The translations under genes and the position numbers were made by a program. From Myxococcales bacterium (GTDB lineage: Bacteria > Myxococcota > Myxococcia > Myxococcales > JAKAPL01), in the NCBI GenBank assembly GCA_021807105.1, contig JAKAPL010000036.1, positions 1 to 35,266 on the forward strand: DNA of 35,266 bases, given 5' to 3'. Positions within the stretch are counted from its first letter, which is position 1. Each line of letters starts with the position of its first letter. A model generated the notes under the pieces. That model did no database searches and had not been told where the DNA came from. It saw nothing but the letters and a program-made list of their open reading frames with translations. Shown in pieces: positions 23,914 to 30,747 of this stretch.

Positions 23914-25356
23914 GTGATCCGGATCTTCAACACCCTCACCGGGCAGAAGGAAGACTTCTCGCCGCTCGCGCCGCCGTCCGTGGGCATCTACGTCTGCGGG
24001 CCGACGGTCTACGACATGAGCCACATCGGCCACGCGCGGGCGTACGTGGCCTTCGACGTGGTCGTGCGCCACCTCCGGCACCGGGGCTTCCGGGTCCGCT
24101 ACGTGCGCAACTACACCGACCTCGACGACAAGATTATCCAGCGCGCCGCCGAGCTGGGACGGCCGCCGGCCGAGGTGAGCGAGAGGTTCATCCGCGAGTA
24201 CCAGATCGACATGGCCACACTCGGGGTCGCGCGGGCCGACGTGGAGCCCAAGGTCACCGGCCACGTCCCCGAGATCGTGGCGCTCATCGGGGAGCTCGTC
24301 GCGAACGGTCACGCTTACGCGGCGGCGGGCGATGTCTACTACTCGGTCCGCAGCTTCCCCGGCTACGGCAAGCTCTCGGGCCGGCGGCTCGCGGACATGA
24401 AGGCGGGCGCGCGGGTCGAGCCCGGCGAGCAGAAGCGCGACCCGATGGACTTCGCGCTCTGGAAAGGCGCGAAGCCCGGCGAGCCCGCCTGGCCGTCGCC
24501 GTGGGGGCCGGGCCGGCCGGGCTGGCACATCGAGTGCTCGGCGATGTCCGCGAAGTATCTGGGCACCACGTTCGACATCCACGCGGGCGGCAAGGACCTC
24601 GTCTTCCCCCACCACGAGAACGAGATCGCCCAGAGCGAAGGGGCGACCGGCCAGCCGCTCGCGAAGGTCTGGATGCACAACGGGTTCGTGACGCTGGACT
24701 CGGAGAAGATGTCGAAGTCGCTCGGCAACTTCTTCACCATCCGGGAGATCACGGCGAAGTTTTCGCCGGAGGCGCTGCGGTTGTTCCTCCTCGGCACCCA
24801 TTACCGGAGCCCGATCAACTTCTCGGACCAGGGGCTCGCGGAGGCCGAGAAGCGGCTCGACTATTTCTACGAGACGCTCGCGAAGGCGGACGCGCTCGCC
24901 GCGGGGACGGCGCCGGTGGCCTCCCCCGAAGCCGCCGCCCTCCTTTCGGCCGTTGGCGCCGCCCTCGACGACGACTTCAATACGCCCGAGGCGCTCGCCG
25001 CGCTCGCCGGGCCGTTCGCGAGGCTCAACGAGCTGTCCGAGAAGCCGGGGAAGGGCCCGACGCGGGCGGCGAGCGCGGCCGCCGCCGCGGCCCTCGCCGC
25101 CGCGCTGCGCGAGGCCGGCGCGGTCCTCGGCATCGTCCAGCGGCCCCCCGTGGACTACCTCGCGCAGCGGCGCGCCCACCTCGCCGCCCGGCGGGGCGTC
25201 GATCCGGCGAAGGTCGATGCGCTCGTCGGCGCGCGGACCGAGGCACGCAAGGGGAAGGACTTCGCCCGCGCGGACGCGATCCGCGACGAGCTGCTCGCCC
25301 TCGGGGTCGAGATCATGGATGGCCCCCGAGGGACCACCTGGAAGATCGTGGGCTAG
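23914..25356 (+). CDS. cysS: Cysteine-tRNA ligase
   Basis: 480 residues, normal for bacterial CysRS, which charges tRNA-Cys. The class I signatures are both intact: HIGH at 37-40 (YDMSHIGHARAYV) and KMSKS at 265-269. Zinc ligands are visible: C28 (YVCGPTVYD), the Cys of HIECSAMS, and HHENE. The C-terminal anticodon-binding domain ends KDFARADAIRDELLALGVEIMDGPRGTTWKIVG, a typical CysRS terminus. GTG at 23914 follows TAGAAC by 7 nt with no Shine-Dalgarno. The TAG stop is part of the CTAG end of the family 2 repeat, so the element abuts the gene exactly. Confidence 0.97.
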   Translation: MIRIFNTLTGQKEDFSPLAPPSVGIYVCGPTVYDMSHIGHARAYVAFDVVVRHLRHRGFRVRYVRNYTDLDDKIIQRAAELGRPPAEVSERFIREYQIDMATLGVARADVEPKVTGHVPEIVALIGELVANGHAYAAAGDVYYSVRSFPGYGKLSGRRLADMKAGARVEPGEQKRDPMDFALWKGAKPGEPAWPSPWGPGRPGWHIECSAMSAKYLGTTFDIHAGGKDLVFPHHENEIAQSEGATGQPLAKVWMHNGFVTLDSEKMSKSLGNFFTIREITAKFSPEALRLFLLGTHYRSPINFSDQGLAEAEKRLDYFYETLAKADALAAGTAPVASPEAAALLSAVGAALDDDFNTPEALAALAGPFARLNELSEKPGKGPTRAASAAAAAALAAALREAGAVLGIVQRPPVDYLAQRRAHLAARRGVDPAKVDALVGARTEARKGKDFARADAIRDELLALGVEIMDGPRGTTWKIVG

Positions 25357-25516
25357 GCGGCTGGTGTCAACCCGTCTTATTCACGGTACGGCGTAGCGAG
25401 GCGTTCGAGCCCTTCGGGAGGCGCGGGATCGGACGCCGCAGCAGCCGGACCGTGAATAAGACGGGCTTAGGTCTCGGCGCTCTCGCGACGGCGCCCATTT
25501 CACATTAGCCTCCTAG
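25353..25516 (-). repeat. Family 2 inverted-repeat element, copy 2, interrupted by copy C
   Basis: Left end CTAGGCGGCTGGTGTC (14 of 16 bases match the 22520 copy). The right part TCTCGGCGCTCTCGCGACGG...CACATTAGCCTCCTAG closely matches the right end of the other copy over about 48 bp. The original centre is replaced by family 1 copy C (25371-25465). The terminal CTAGs contain the stop codons of both flanking convergent genes: cysS TAG at 25354-25356 and, on the minus strand, TAG at 25513-25515. Confidence 0.65.
25371..25465 (-). repeat. Family 1 inverted-repeat element, copy C (95 bp, compact)
   Basis: Perfect 17-bp termini CCCGTCTTATTCACGGT / ACCGTGAATAAGACGGG. The arms meet at GAGCCC-TTCG-GGAGGC, so the whole copy can fold as one long imperfect stem closed by a TTCG tetraloop. 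It has none of the inner modules of the longer copies and may be the minimal form of the family. Confidence 0.88.
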
Positions 25517-26430
25517 TCCGCCTCGATGCCCGCGGCGGGCTCGGGGTGGGCGCCGTCGCAGCTCGCCCTGCTCATCCGCCGCGTGTTGAACGCCCAGCCG
25601 ATCCCGCCGGCGGGATCGACCAGGATGACGCCCGCCTCGCCGCGCGTCCGGCGCGAAAGCTCCCCCACCGCGATCCGGGCCGCCTCCATCGCGCCGTGGC
25701 CGGCCCGGAGAAGCTCGACCGCCCGGCGGGTGAGGCCGACCTTGAGGATCGCCTCGCCCTGGCCGGTCGCCGAGGCCGCCCCGCCGAGGTCGTCGGCGAA
25801 GGTGCCGGCCCCGATGATCGGCGTGTCCCCGATCCGTCCGGGGAACTTGAAGAGGAGACCTCCGGTGGAGGTCGCCGCGGCGACATGGCCGGACGCGTCC
25901 GCCGCGGCCGCCCCCACGGTTCCGTGGACCACCGCCGGGGCGGGGGCCGCCGCCTTCCGCCGCTCGCGCTCCTCGATCCATCGCGCCCGCTGCCGTTCGG
26001 TCACGAGGACGCCGGGGCCGACGGACGCGAGCCCGCGGCCGAGCGCGAAGCGGCGCGCGCCCTCGCCGGCGAGCAGGACGTGCGTCCCCTCGCGGCGGAT
26101 CTCCTCGGCGACGAGGACCGGATTCGCGAAGCCCGAGAGCGCGCCGACCGCGCCCGCCGAGAGATCCTCGCCCCACATGACCGCGGCGTCGTTCTCGACG
26201 GTCCCCTCGGCGGTGAGCACGCTGCCGGTCCCGGCGTTGAACCGCGGATCGTCCTCCAAGTGGCGGACGGCGGCGAGGACCGCACAGAGCGCCGATTCAC
26301 CGGCGGCGAGCTTGCGGAAGCCTTCGGCCGCGGCGAGCCGGACGCCCTCGATCGCCTCGGGCACGGTGTCGTCGCCATAGATACCCGCCCCCCCGTGGAC
26401 CACGATGGCCGGTAGCCTCGTCTTGTTCAC
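25513..26430 (-). CDS. iaaA: Isoaspartyl peptidase/L-asparaginase (Ntn hydrolase)
   Basis: 305 residues of the plant-type asparaginase family, made as a precursor that self-cleaves before a threonine. The nucleophile is T171 in VVHGTVGAAAAD, preceded by the usual variable linker. The N-terminal PAIVVHGGAG, DPRFNAGTGSVL and the post-cleavage STGGLLFKFPGRIGDTPIIGAGTFAD are hallmark segments. It hydrolyses isoaspartyl dipeptides and asparagine. The GTG start and the first five codons (MNKTR) lie inside the end of repeat D. The TAG stop lies in the end of the family 2 element, so the gene is bracketed by repeats. No Shine-Dalgarno precedes the GTG. The C-terminal 15 or so residues after FNTRRMSRAS are unusual. 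Confidence 0.93.
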   Translation of the reverse strand: MNKTRLPAIVVHGGAGIYGDDTVPEAIEGVRLAAAEGFRKLAAGESALCAVLAAVRHLEDDPRFNAGTGSVLTAEGTVENDAAVMWGEDLSAGAVGALSGFANPVLVAEEIRREGTHVLLAGEGARRFALGRGLASVGPGVLVTERQRARWIEERERRKAAAPAPAVVHGTVGAAAADASGHVAAATSTGGLLFKFPGRIGDTPIIGAGTFADDLGGAASATGQGEAILKVGLTRRAVELLRAGHGAMEAARIAVGELSRRTRGEAGVILVDPAGGIGWAFNTRRMSRASCDGAHPEPAAGIEAD

Positions 26431-26590
26431 GGGACGGCGTAGCGAGGCGTTCGAGACCGAAGCCGAGAAGGGCGAGCGAGAGCGACGACCGGTGATGCGT
26501 GCTGAACCCCCCCGCGGGAGGGGGGCTTCAGAACGGCTTTCACGGGCGCGGGAGCGGAGGTCGCAGCAGCCGGACCGTGAACGAGACGGG
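26416..26590 (-). repeat. Family 1 inverted-repeat element, copy D (about 175 bp)
   Basis: Diverged termini CCTCGTCTTGTTCACGG (left) and CCGTGAACGAGACGGG (right). The arms GGCGTAGCGAGGCGTTCGAGACC and TCGCAGCAGCCGG are clear, with a different inner segment rich in G and C runs. It lies between the divergently transcribed iaaA and tmk genes, and its left end carries the iaaA start codon. Confidence 0.82.
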
Positions 26591-26623
26591 GTAACATGGG
26601 GGCCGCCAGGCTATCACGGTTCG

Positions 26624-26632
26624 TGTTATAGA
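26624..26632 (+). promoter_or_regulatory. Extended -10 promoter of tmk, leaderless geometry
   Basis: TGTTATAGA: a TG one base before TATAGA (26627-26632). The ATG at 26641 is 8 nt further on and no Shine-Dalgarno is present. No -35 match is seen, as is usual for extended -10 promoters. Confidence 0.42.
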
Positions 26633-26640
26633 GCAGCCCC

Positions 26641-27285
26641 ATGGCGGCGCGTGGCCGGTTCGTGGTCATCGAGGGGCTCGACGGCGCCGGGACGACCACG
26701 CAGGCCGCGGAGTTGGGGAAGCGCCTCTCGGGGCGCGGGATCGTGGTCCTCGCCACCGCCGAGCCGAGCCGCGGTCCCGTCGGCGCACTCATCCGCGCGG
26801 TGCTCGACCGGCGCCTCTCCGGCGGGGGAGGACGGCCGTTCGACCGCGGCGCGCTCGCCCTCCTCTTCGCCGCCGACCGGCTCGACCACGTCGCCTCGGA
26901 GATCGTCCCGGCGCTCGCGGACGGCCGGTGGGTGGTGAGCGACCGGTACACGCCCTCCTCCCTCGCGTATCAGACGCTCGACCTTCCCCTCGACTTCGTC
27001 GCCGCGATCAACGCCCGCGCGCCACGGCCCGACGTGACGTTCCTCCTCGACGTCCCGCCGGCGATCGCGCTGCGCCGCCGTCGCCACGAGCGGCCGGAGG
27101 CTGACCTGTTCGAGACGCTGGATCTCCAGCGTCGCGTGGCGGCGAACTACCGCAAGCTGCTTCGCGCCCGCCGGCTCGGCGGCCCGGTCGTGGTGGTCGA
27201 CGGGACGGCCGGCGTCTCCGACGTCGCGGACCGGATCGAGCGCGAGGTCGTCCGCCGCTTCGCCCCTCGGAGCAGGGAGGCGTAG
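26641..27285 (+). CDS. tmk: Thymidylate kinase (dTMP kinase) with atypical P-loop
   Basis: 214 residues, usual Tmk length; phosphorylates dTMP to dTDP for DNA synthesis. The DR-Y motif (WVVSDRYTPSSLAYQ), the ATP-lid arginines (RRRRHERPEADLFE) and DVPPAIALRR match the family. The P-loop reads IEGLDGAGTTTQA: the invariant lysine of the expected G-K-[ST] is replaced by threonine (T18). Either a lysine or arginine from elsewhere substitutes, as lid residues do in some kinases of this fold, or catalysis is impaired. No frameshift or stop is present. The next gene begins at the base after its stop, so the two are co-transcribed. Confidence 0.88.
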   Translation: MAARGRFVVIEGLDGAGTTTQAAELGKRLSGRGIVVLATAEPSRGPVGALIRAVLDRRLSGGGGRPFDRGALALLFAADRLDHVASEIVPALADGRWVVSDRYTPSSLAYQTLDLPLDFVAAINARAPRPDVTFLLDVPPAIALRRRRHERPEADLFETLDLQRRVAANYRKLLRARRLGGPVVVVDGTAGVSDVADRIEREVVRRFAPRSREA

Positions 27286-28023
27286 ATGGGCGGCGATCTC
27301 TCGGCGGGCCTCGCCATCATCGGCAACGAGATCCTCTCGGCGAAGGTCGTGGACGAGAATGGCCCGTTCCTGCTCGGCCGGCTGCGCGCGCTGGGCGTGG
27401 AAGTCCGGCGGCAGCTCACGGTCGCCGACGAGATCGACGAGATCGTCTGGGCCATCGGTTCGCTGCGCGGCTCCGCCGACTGGGTGCTCACGACCGGCGG
27501 GGTCGGCCCCACCCACGACGACGTGACGATCGCCGGGGTCGCCCGCGCGCTCGGCCGGAAGGTCGTCCGCTCGCCGGAGCTGTCGGGCCTCGTCCTCTCC
27601 CACTTCGGCCCGCGCGTCGAGGAGGCGGCCTACCGCCTCGCCGACGTGCCCGAGGGCGCCGAGCTCCTCTTCCAGCCGGGCATCCCCTTCCCCGTCCCGC
27701 TGGTGGACCGGGTGGCGCTGCTCCCCGGCGTCCCGCAGCTCTGCCGCCTTCAGTTCGAGGCGCTGGCGCCGAGGCTCCACGGCCGCCCGTTCACCCTGCG
27801 CGTCGTCTTCGTGAGCGCGGGCGAGCCGGCCATCGCCGCGGCGCTCGGCGCGGTCGCGGCCGACCACCCGGCGGTGGCGATCGGCAGCTACCCGCGCTTC
27901 GATCGCGGCGCGGACCACCGGGTGAAGCTCACCCTCGAATCGCGCGACGGCGCGGCGGTCACCGCCGCGCTCACGGACCTGCTCGCGCGCCTGCCGCCGG
28001 GCTGCGTGCTGCGGCAGGAGTAG
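27286..28023 (+). CDS. CinA N-terminal/MoaB-like molybdopterin-binding domain protein
   Basis: 245 residues of the MPT-binding MoaB/CinA-N fold, often annotated competence/damage-inducible protein. Key motifs are AIIGNEILSAKVVDENGPFL at the N-terminus and VLTTGGVGPTHDDVTIAGVARAL (about 66-88), the nucleotide/pterin-binding loop. Classical CinA adds a C-terminal deamidase-type domain, absent here, so this is the stand-alone form. CinA-N proteins include ADP-ribose pyrophosphatases; molybdopterin binding is less likely without moa/moe neighbours. It is in an operon with tmk (zero-base spacing). Confidence 0.85.
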   Translation: MGGDLSAGLAIIGNEILSAKVVDENGPFLLGRLRALGVEVRRQLTVADEIDEIVWAIGSLRGSADWVLTTGGVGPTHDDVTIAGVARALGRKVVRSPELSGLVLSHFGPRVEEAAYRLADVPEGAELLFQPGIPFPVPLVDRVALLPGVPQLCRLQFEALAPRLHGRPFTLRVVFVSAGEPAIAAALGAVAADHPAVAIGSYPRFDRGADHRVKLTLESRDGAAVTAALTDLLARLPPGCVLRQE

Positions 28024-28029
28024 GCGGGC

Positions 28030-28058
28030 CTCCCGGCCGGGCACCCGCGGGCCGGGAG
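28030..28058. terminator. Bidirectional terminator-like hairpin
   Basis: CTCCCGGCC (28030-28038) and GGCCGGGAG (28050-28058) form a perfect 9-bp stem with an 11-nt loop, just after the tmk operon and before the stop of the convergent SDR gene. An alternative overlapping stem GGGCAC/GTGCCC (28039-28044 with 28062-28067) could compete. There is no T-tract. Confidence 0.5.
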
Positions 28059-28082
28059 CGCGTGCCCGGGGGCGGGCCGCGC

Positions 28083-28928
28083 TTACCTCGAGATCTCGGC
28101 CCAGCGCTCCTTCAGCTCGGCGGGCGTCCACATGCCGTCGTCGCGGGTGACGCCGTCGGTCTCCTCCATCCGGTACTGGAAGACCTTGCGGCCCTGCACG
28201 CCCACGATCTGGCCGGTCAGATCGGCGGCGAGGTCGCTCGCCAGGAAGGCGGCGACCGGGCTGATGAACTGCGGGCCCAGGTCGGCCGTCGAGACGCCGG
28301 CCATCATGGGCAGGTCCTCGGTCATCCGGGTGACCGCGACCGGCGCGACGGCGTTGACCGTCACCCGCATCTTCGCGAACTCCAGCGCCGCGATCCGAGT
28401 CAGCGAGTAGATGCCGCCCTTCGCCGCGCCGTAGTTCCCCTGGCCGAAGTTCCCGATGAGGCCGGAGAGGCTCGTGGTGTTGACGATCCGGCCGCCGGCG
28501 CCTTGGACCTTCATCTGCCGCGCGACGGCCTGCATGCAGAAGAACGTCCCCTTGAGATGCACGTCCAGGACGACGTTCAGATCCTGATCGCTCATGTTGA
28601 CGATCGTCCGGTCGCGCAGGATCCCGGCGTTGTTGACCAGGATGTCGACCCGGCCGTACTTCGCGAGCGCGCTCCAGAGGATGCCGTCAGCGCCCTCGCG
28701 GGTCGCCACGCTGTCGTAGTTCGCGACCGCCTCGCCGCCCGCCGCCTTGATGTCCGCGACGGTCTTGTCCGCGGCCTCGCCGCCGCGGCCGCCGCCGTGC
28801 CGATCGCCGCCGAGGTCGTTGACGACGACCTTGGCCCCCTCGCGCGCGAAGTAGAGCGCGTGCTCGCGGCCGATGCCGGCGCCCGCGCCCGTGATGATCG
28901 CGACCTTGCCCTCGAGTAGCTTTGCCAT
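28083..28928 (-). CDS. Short-chain dehydrogenase, 3-hydroxyacyl-CoA dehydrogenase-like
   Basis: 281 residues of the classical SDR family. The cofactor loop is TGAGAGIG (about 14-21), the NNAG motif is ILVNNAGILRD, and the catalytic Ser is in NTTSLSG. Tyr and Lys are in GNYGAAKGG. The sequence VVVNDLGGDRHGGG and NYDSVATREGADGI resemble the dehydrogenase domain of peroxisomal multifunctional enzyme 2 / FabG-like (R)-3-hydroxyacyl-CoA dehydrogenases. That would fit the window's MaoC and acyl-CoA dehydrogenase genes (inference, different operon). ATG at 28928 with GGAGGAG upstream; the 20 residues of in-frame sequence before it are rejected. Confidence 0.88.
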   Translation of the reverse strand: MAKLLEGKVAIITGAGAGIGREHALYFAREGAKVVVNDLGGDRHGGGRGGEAADKTVADIKAAGGEAVANYDSVATREGADGILWSALAKYGRVDILVNNAGILRDRTIVNMSDQDLNVVLDVHLKGTFFCMQAVARQMKVQGAGGRIVNTTSLSGLIGNFGQGNYGAAKGGIYSLTRIAALEFAKMRVTVNAVAPVAVTRMTEDLPMMAGVSTADLGPQFISPVAAFLASDLAADLTGQIVGVQGRKVFQYRMEETDGVTRDDGMWTPAELKERWAEISR

Positions 28929-28995
28929 GTGCGCTCCTCCGGTGAAGAAAGACGCGCGCACGCTACCCGAGGACGGGCGGGTAAGCAACAGGAAA

Positions 28996-29022
28996 GGGCC
29001 ACGGGCGTGACACCCGTGGCCC
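28996..29022 (-). terminator. Intrinsic terminator after the zinc-ribbon gene
   Basis: GGGCCACGGG (28996-29005) and CCCGTGGCCC (29013-29022) form a perfect 10-bp stem with a 7-nt loop. On the minus strand TTTCC follows the stem. It lies 9 bp after the stop of the 44-residue gene. Confidence 0.75.
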
Positions 29023-29030
29023 CTCCCCGC

Positions 29031-29165
29031 CTACTTCTTCGTCGGCTTGCCGGCCTGCGCCCGGACCTTCTGGGCACAGCTCGGGCAGAGGGTCTGGTTG
29101 CCGACCTTCACCGCCCGCTGCTCCTCGATCGTCGCTCCGCACATCTCGCATCGTACCTGGGCCAT
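29031..29165 (-). CDS. 44-residue zinc-ribbon protein
   Basis: A short reading frame with its own GGAGG Shine-Dalgarno (9 nt before the ATG at 29165) and a strong terminator after it. It begins MAQVRCEMCGATIEEQ, continues with NQTLCPSCAQKV and ends in a basic tail GKPTKK. Two CxxC pairs (C6/C9 and C28/C31) separated by 18 residues make a typical zinc ribbon. It could be a small nucleic-acid- or protein-binding regulator; no family is assigned. The RBS and terminator make the gene convincing despite its size. Confidence 0.75.
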   Translation of the reverse strand: MAQVRCEMCGATIEEQRAVKVGNQTLCPSCAQKVRAQAGKPTKK

Positions 29166-29215
29166 GGTGGCGCCTCCTCTGTCGCGAGAGGATGCGCACG
29201 GCGCGGGCGGCTTTC

Positions 29216-29400
29216 AACCCGCCTCATTCAGGGGCCGGCCGACGGCGTCCGAAGCCGCGCCTGCGAGGGGGAGGCTGAGCCTCCTTGCGACGAGCGGGGG
29301 GAGGGATTTCGGTACGCCTCGGCGGTCGTCGCCCTCGCCTGCCCTTCTCGGCTGCGGTTGCGAACGCCTCGCTACGCCCGTCCCCTGGATGAGGCGGGTT
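29216..29400 (+). repeat. Family 1 element, copy E, with co-varied termini (185 bp)
   Basis: Ends AACCCGCCTCATTCAGGGG and CCCCTGGATGAGGCGGGTT. The family sequence GTCTTATTCAC is changed to GCCTCATTCAG, with matching changes on the other arm. Complementarity is kept at 18 of 19 positions. The inner arms GACGGCGTCCGAAGCCGCGCC and GAACGCCTCGCTACGCCC are recognisably family 1. The bases outside CCCG...CGGG are TTCAA and TTCGA. It ends 6 bp before the methyltransferase stop. Confidence 0.8.
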
Positions 29401-29406
29401 CGAGGC

Positions 29407-30747
29407 TCACCCGATCGTGTAGAGGAGCGCGCGATCCTCTGGGGTCAGATCGTACAGCGCGCAGGCCGCGTCGTCGCTCGCGGGCACCGCCCCTCCGGGT
29501 GGCAGCCGCATGGGCAGAGAGGCGAGCTGCCCGGTCCGGACATAGGGGAAGATCCGGTCGTCGGCCCCGAAGCTCGCCCGCCACCAGAAGGTCACGAGCC
29601 GGGAGTTGAGCATCGCCGCGAGCGCGTCGGGGTTCACCCCTTCCGCCGGATGGAGGCAATAGAGCGTGTTGAGCGCGAAGGCCCCGCTCCGGTCGACCGC
29701 GGCGACGATGCGGTCGGCGACCCGACGGACGAGGATCTTTGCCGGCGTCTCGTAGAGCGCCCGGTCCTTGAGGCGGTGCGCGGGCAGCGCGCCGGGATCG
29801 AGGAAGAGCGACGGCGGAGCGACGGTCCCGGGCTTCACGTCGCGGCCGGAGAGGACAGGGAGGCGCCCCTGCGGAGAGTTCGAGAGCGCCGGGTCGCGGC
29901 GGCCCGCCTCGATGCCCCGTGTGAGACGGGTGAGCCGCGCCGACAGCGGCGGCGCGTCCAACGCGATCTTCGCCCGGAGCGCGAGGACGCCGGGCTCGGC
30001 CCGCAAGGGGAGCCGCAGCGCGGGGAGGGCGGACCACTCCGCCCGCTCGACCCTCCCATGATCGCCGCCCGCGGCGTCGGTCAGCCGCACCGGCCCCGCC
30101 GGCTCGCCCCCGGCGAGCCTCCTCCCGACGAGCCCGACGACCTCGACCGCCGCGCCGGGGAACGGCGTGCCGAGGTCGACGACCTCCTCGGGGGGCGCCC
30201 GCGTGAACAGGAGAGCGCGCGCGGCCGCGTGCTCGCCGTTGCCGAGGATCTGCCGCGGCAGCACGAGCGCGTAACGCCCCCCGGGCCGGAGCAGGTCGAT
30301 GGCGCGCTCGACGAAGAGCGCGCAGGCATCGAACTGCCCCCGCGCCGTCACGTACCGTGCGGCGAGCGAGGCCCTCTCCGCGGGGGGGAAGGGGGCGCGC
30401 TTGACGGAGAGGAACGGGGGGTTGCCGACGAGCGCGTCGAAGCCCTCCGGGAGCTGGGAGAGGAGCGCGTCCGCCTGCCAGACCTCGAAGCCCCGCGCCC
30501 GCGCCGCCGTGGCGGCCTCGGGGTCGCGGTCGACGCCGAGGAACTGCGCGTCTGGCGCCGCCTCCCGCGCCGCGGCGAGGAAGGCCCCGTCGCCGCAGGC
30601 CGGGTCGATGACGCGCGGCGCGCTCCCCGCGAGCGGCCCGACCGCCGCGGTCGCGAGCCGGGTCGCGATGTGCGGGGGCGTGTAGTACGCCCCGATCGCC
30701 CGCCGCCGCGTCCGGGCGGCGGTTACTGGCAGAACGAGTTCAGGCAC
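29407..30747 (-). CDS. Orphan N6-adenine DNA methyltransferase (TaqI/Eco57I-like)
   Basis: 446 residues from the GTG at 30747. A much longer frame continues upstream but is out of frame with the lipoprotein coded there. Class I methyltransferase: motif X region RAIGAYYTPPHIATRLA, AdoMet motif I VIDPACGDGAFLAAA (47-61), GVDRDPEA, and catalytic motif IV VGNPPFLSVKR (107-117, NPPF = N6-adenine). The C-terminal part (about 260-446: YETPAKILVRRVADRI, FALNTLYCLHP, LNSRLVTFWWRASFG) resembles the target-recognition domain of TaqI-like enzymes. It methylates adenine in a site that cannot be read from sequence. No restriction nuclease is adjacent, so it is an orphan or regulatory methyltransferase, or a degraded RM system. 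It overlaps the upstream gene by 25 bp. Confidence 0.88.
   Translation of the reverse strand: MPELVLPVTAARTRRRAIGAYYTPPHIATRLATAAVGPLAGSAPRVIDPACGDGAFLAAAREAAPDAQFLGVDRDPEAATAARARGFEVWQADALLSQLPEGFDALVGNPPFLSVKRAPFPPAERASLAARYVTARGQFDACALFVERAIDLLRPGGRYALVLPRQILGNGEHAAARALLFTRAPPEEVVDLGTPFPGAAVEVVGLVGRRLAGGEPAGPVRLTDAAGGDHGRVERAEWSALPALRLPLRAEPGVLALRAKIALDAPPLSARLTRLTRGIEAGRRDPALSNSPQGRLPVLSGRDVKPGTVAPPSLFLDPGALPAHRLKDRALYETPAKILVRRVADRIVAAVDRSGAFALNTLYCLHPAEGVNPDALAAMLNSRLVTFWWRASFGADDRIFPYVRTGQLASLPMRLPPGGAVPASDDAACALYDLTPEDRALLYTIG

Noticed and set aside
25371-26590. Composite transposon made of copies C and D around iaaA
   Set aside because: The two copies have diverged ends, neither encodes a transposase, and no direct repeat flanks the whole block. 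Independent insertions are simpler.
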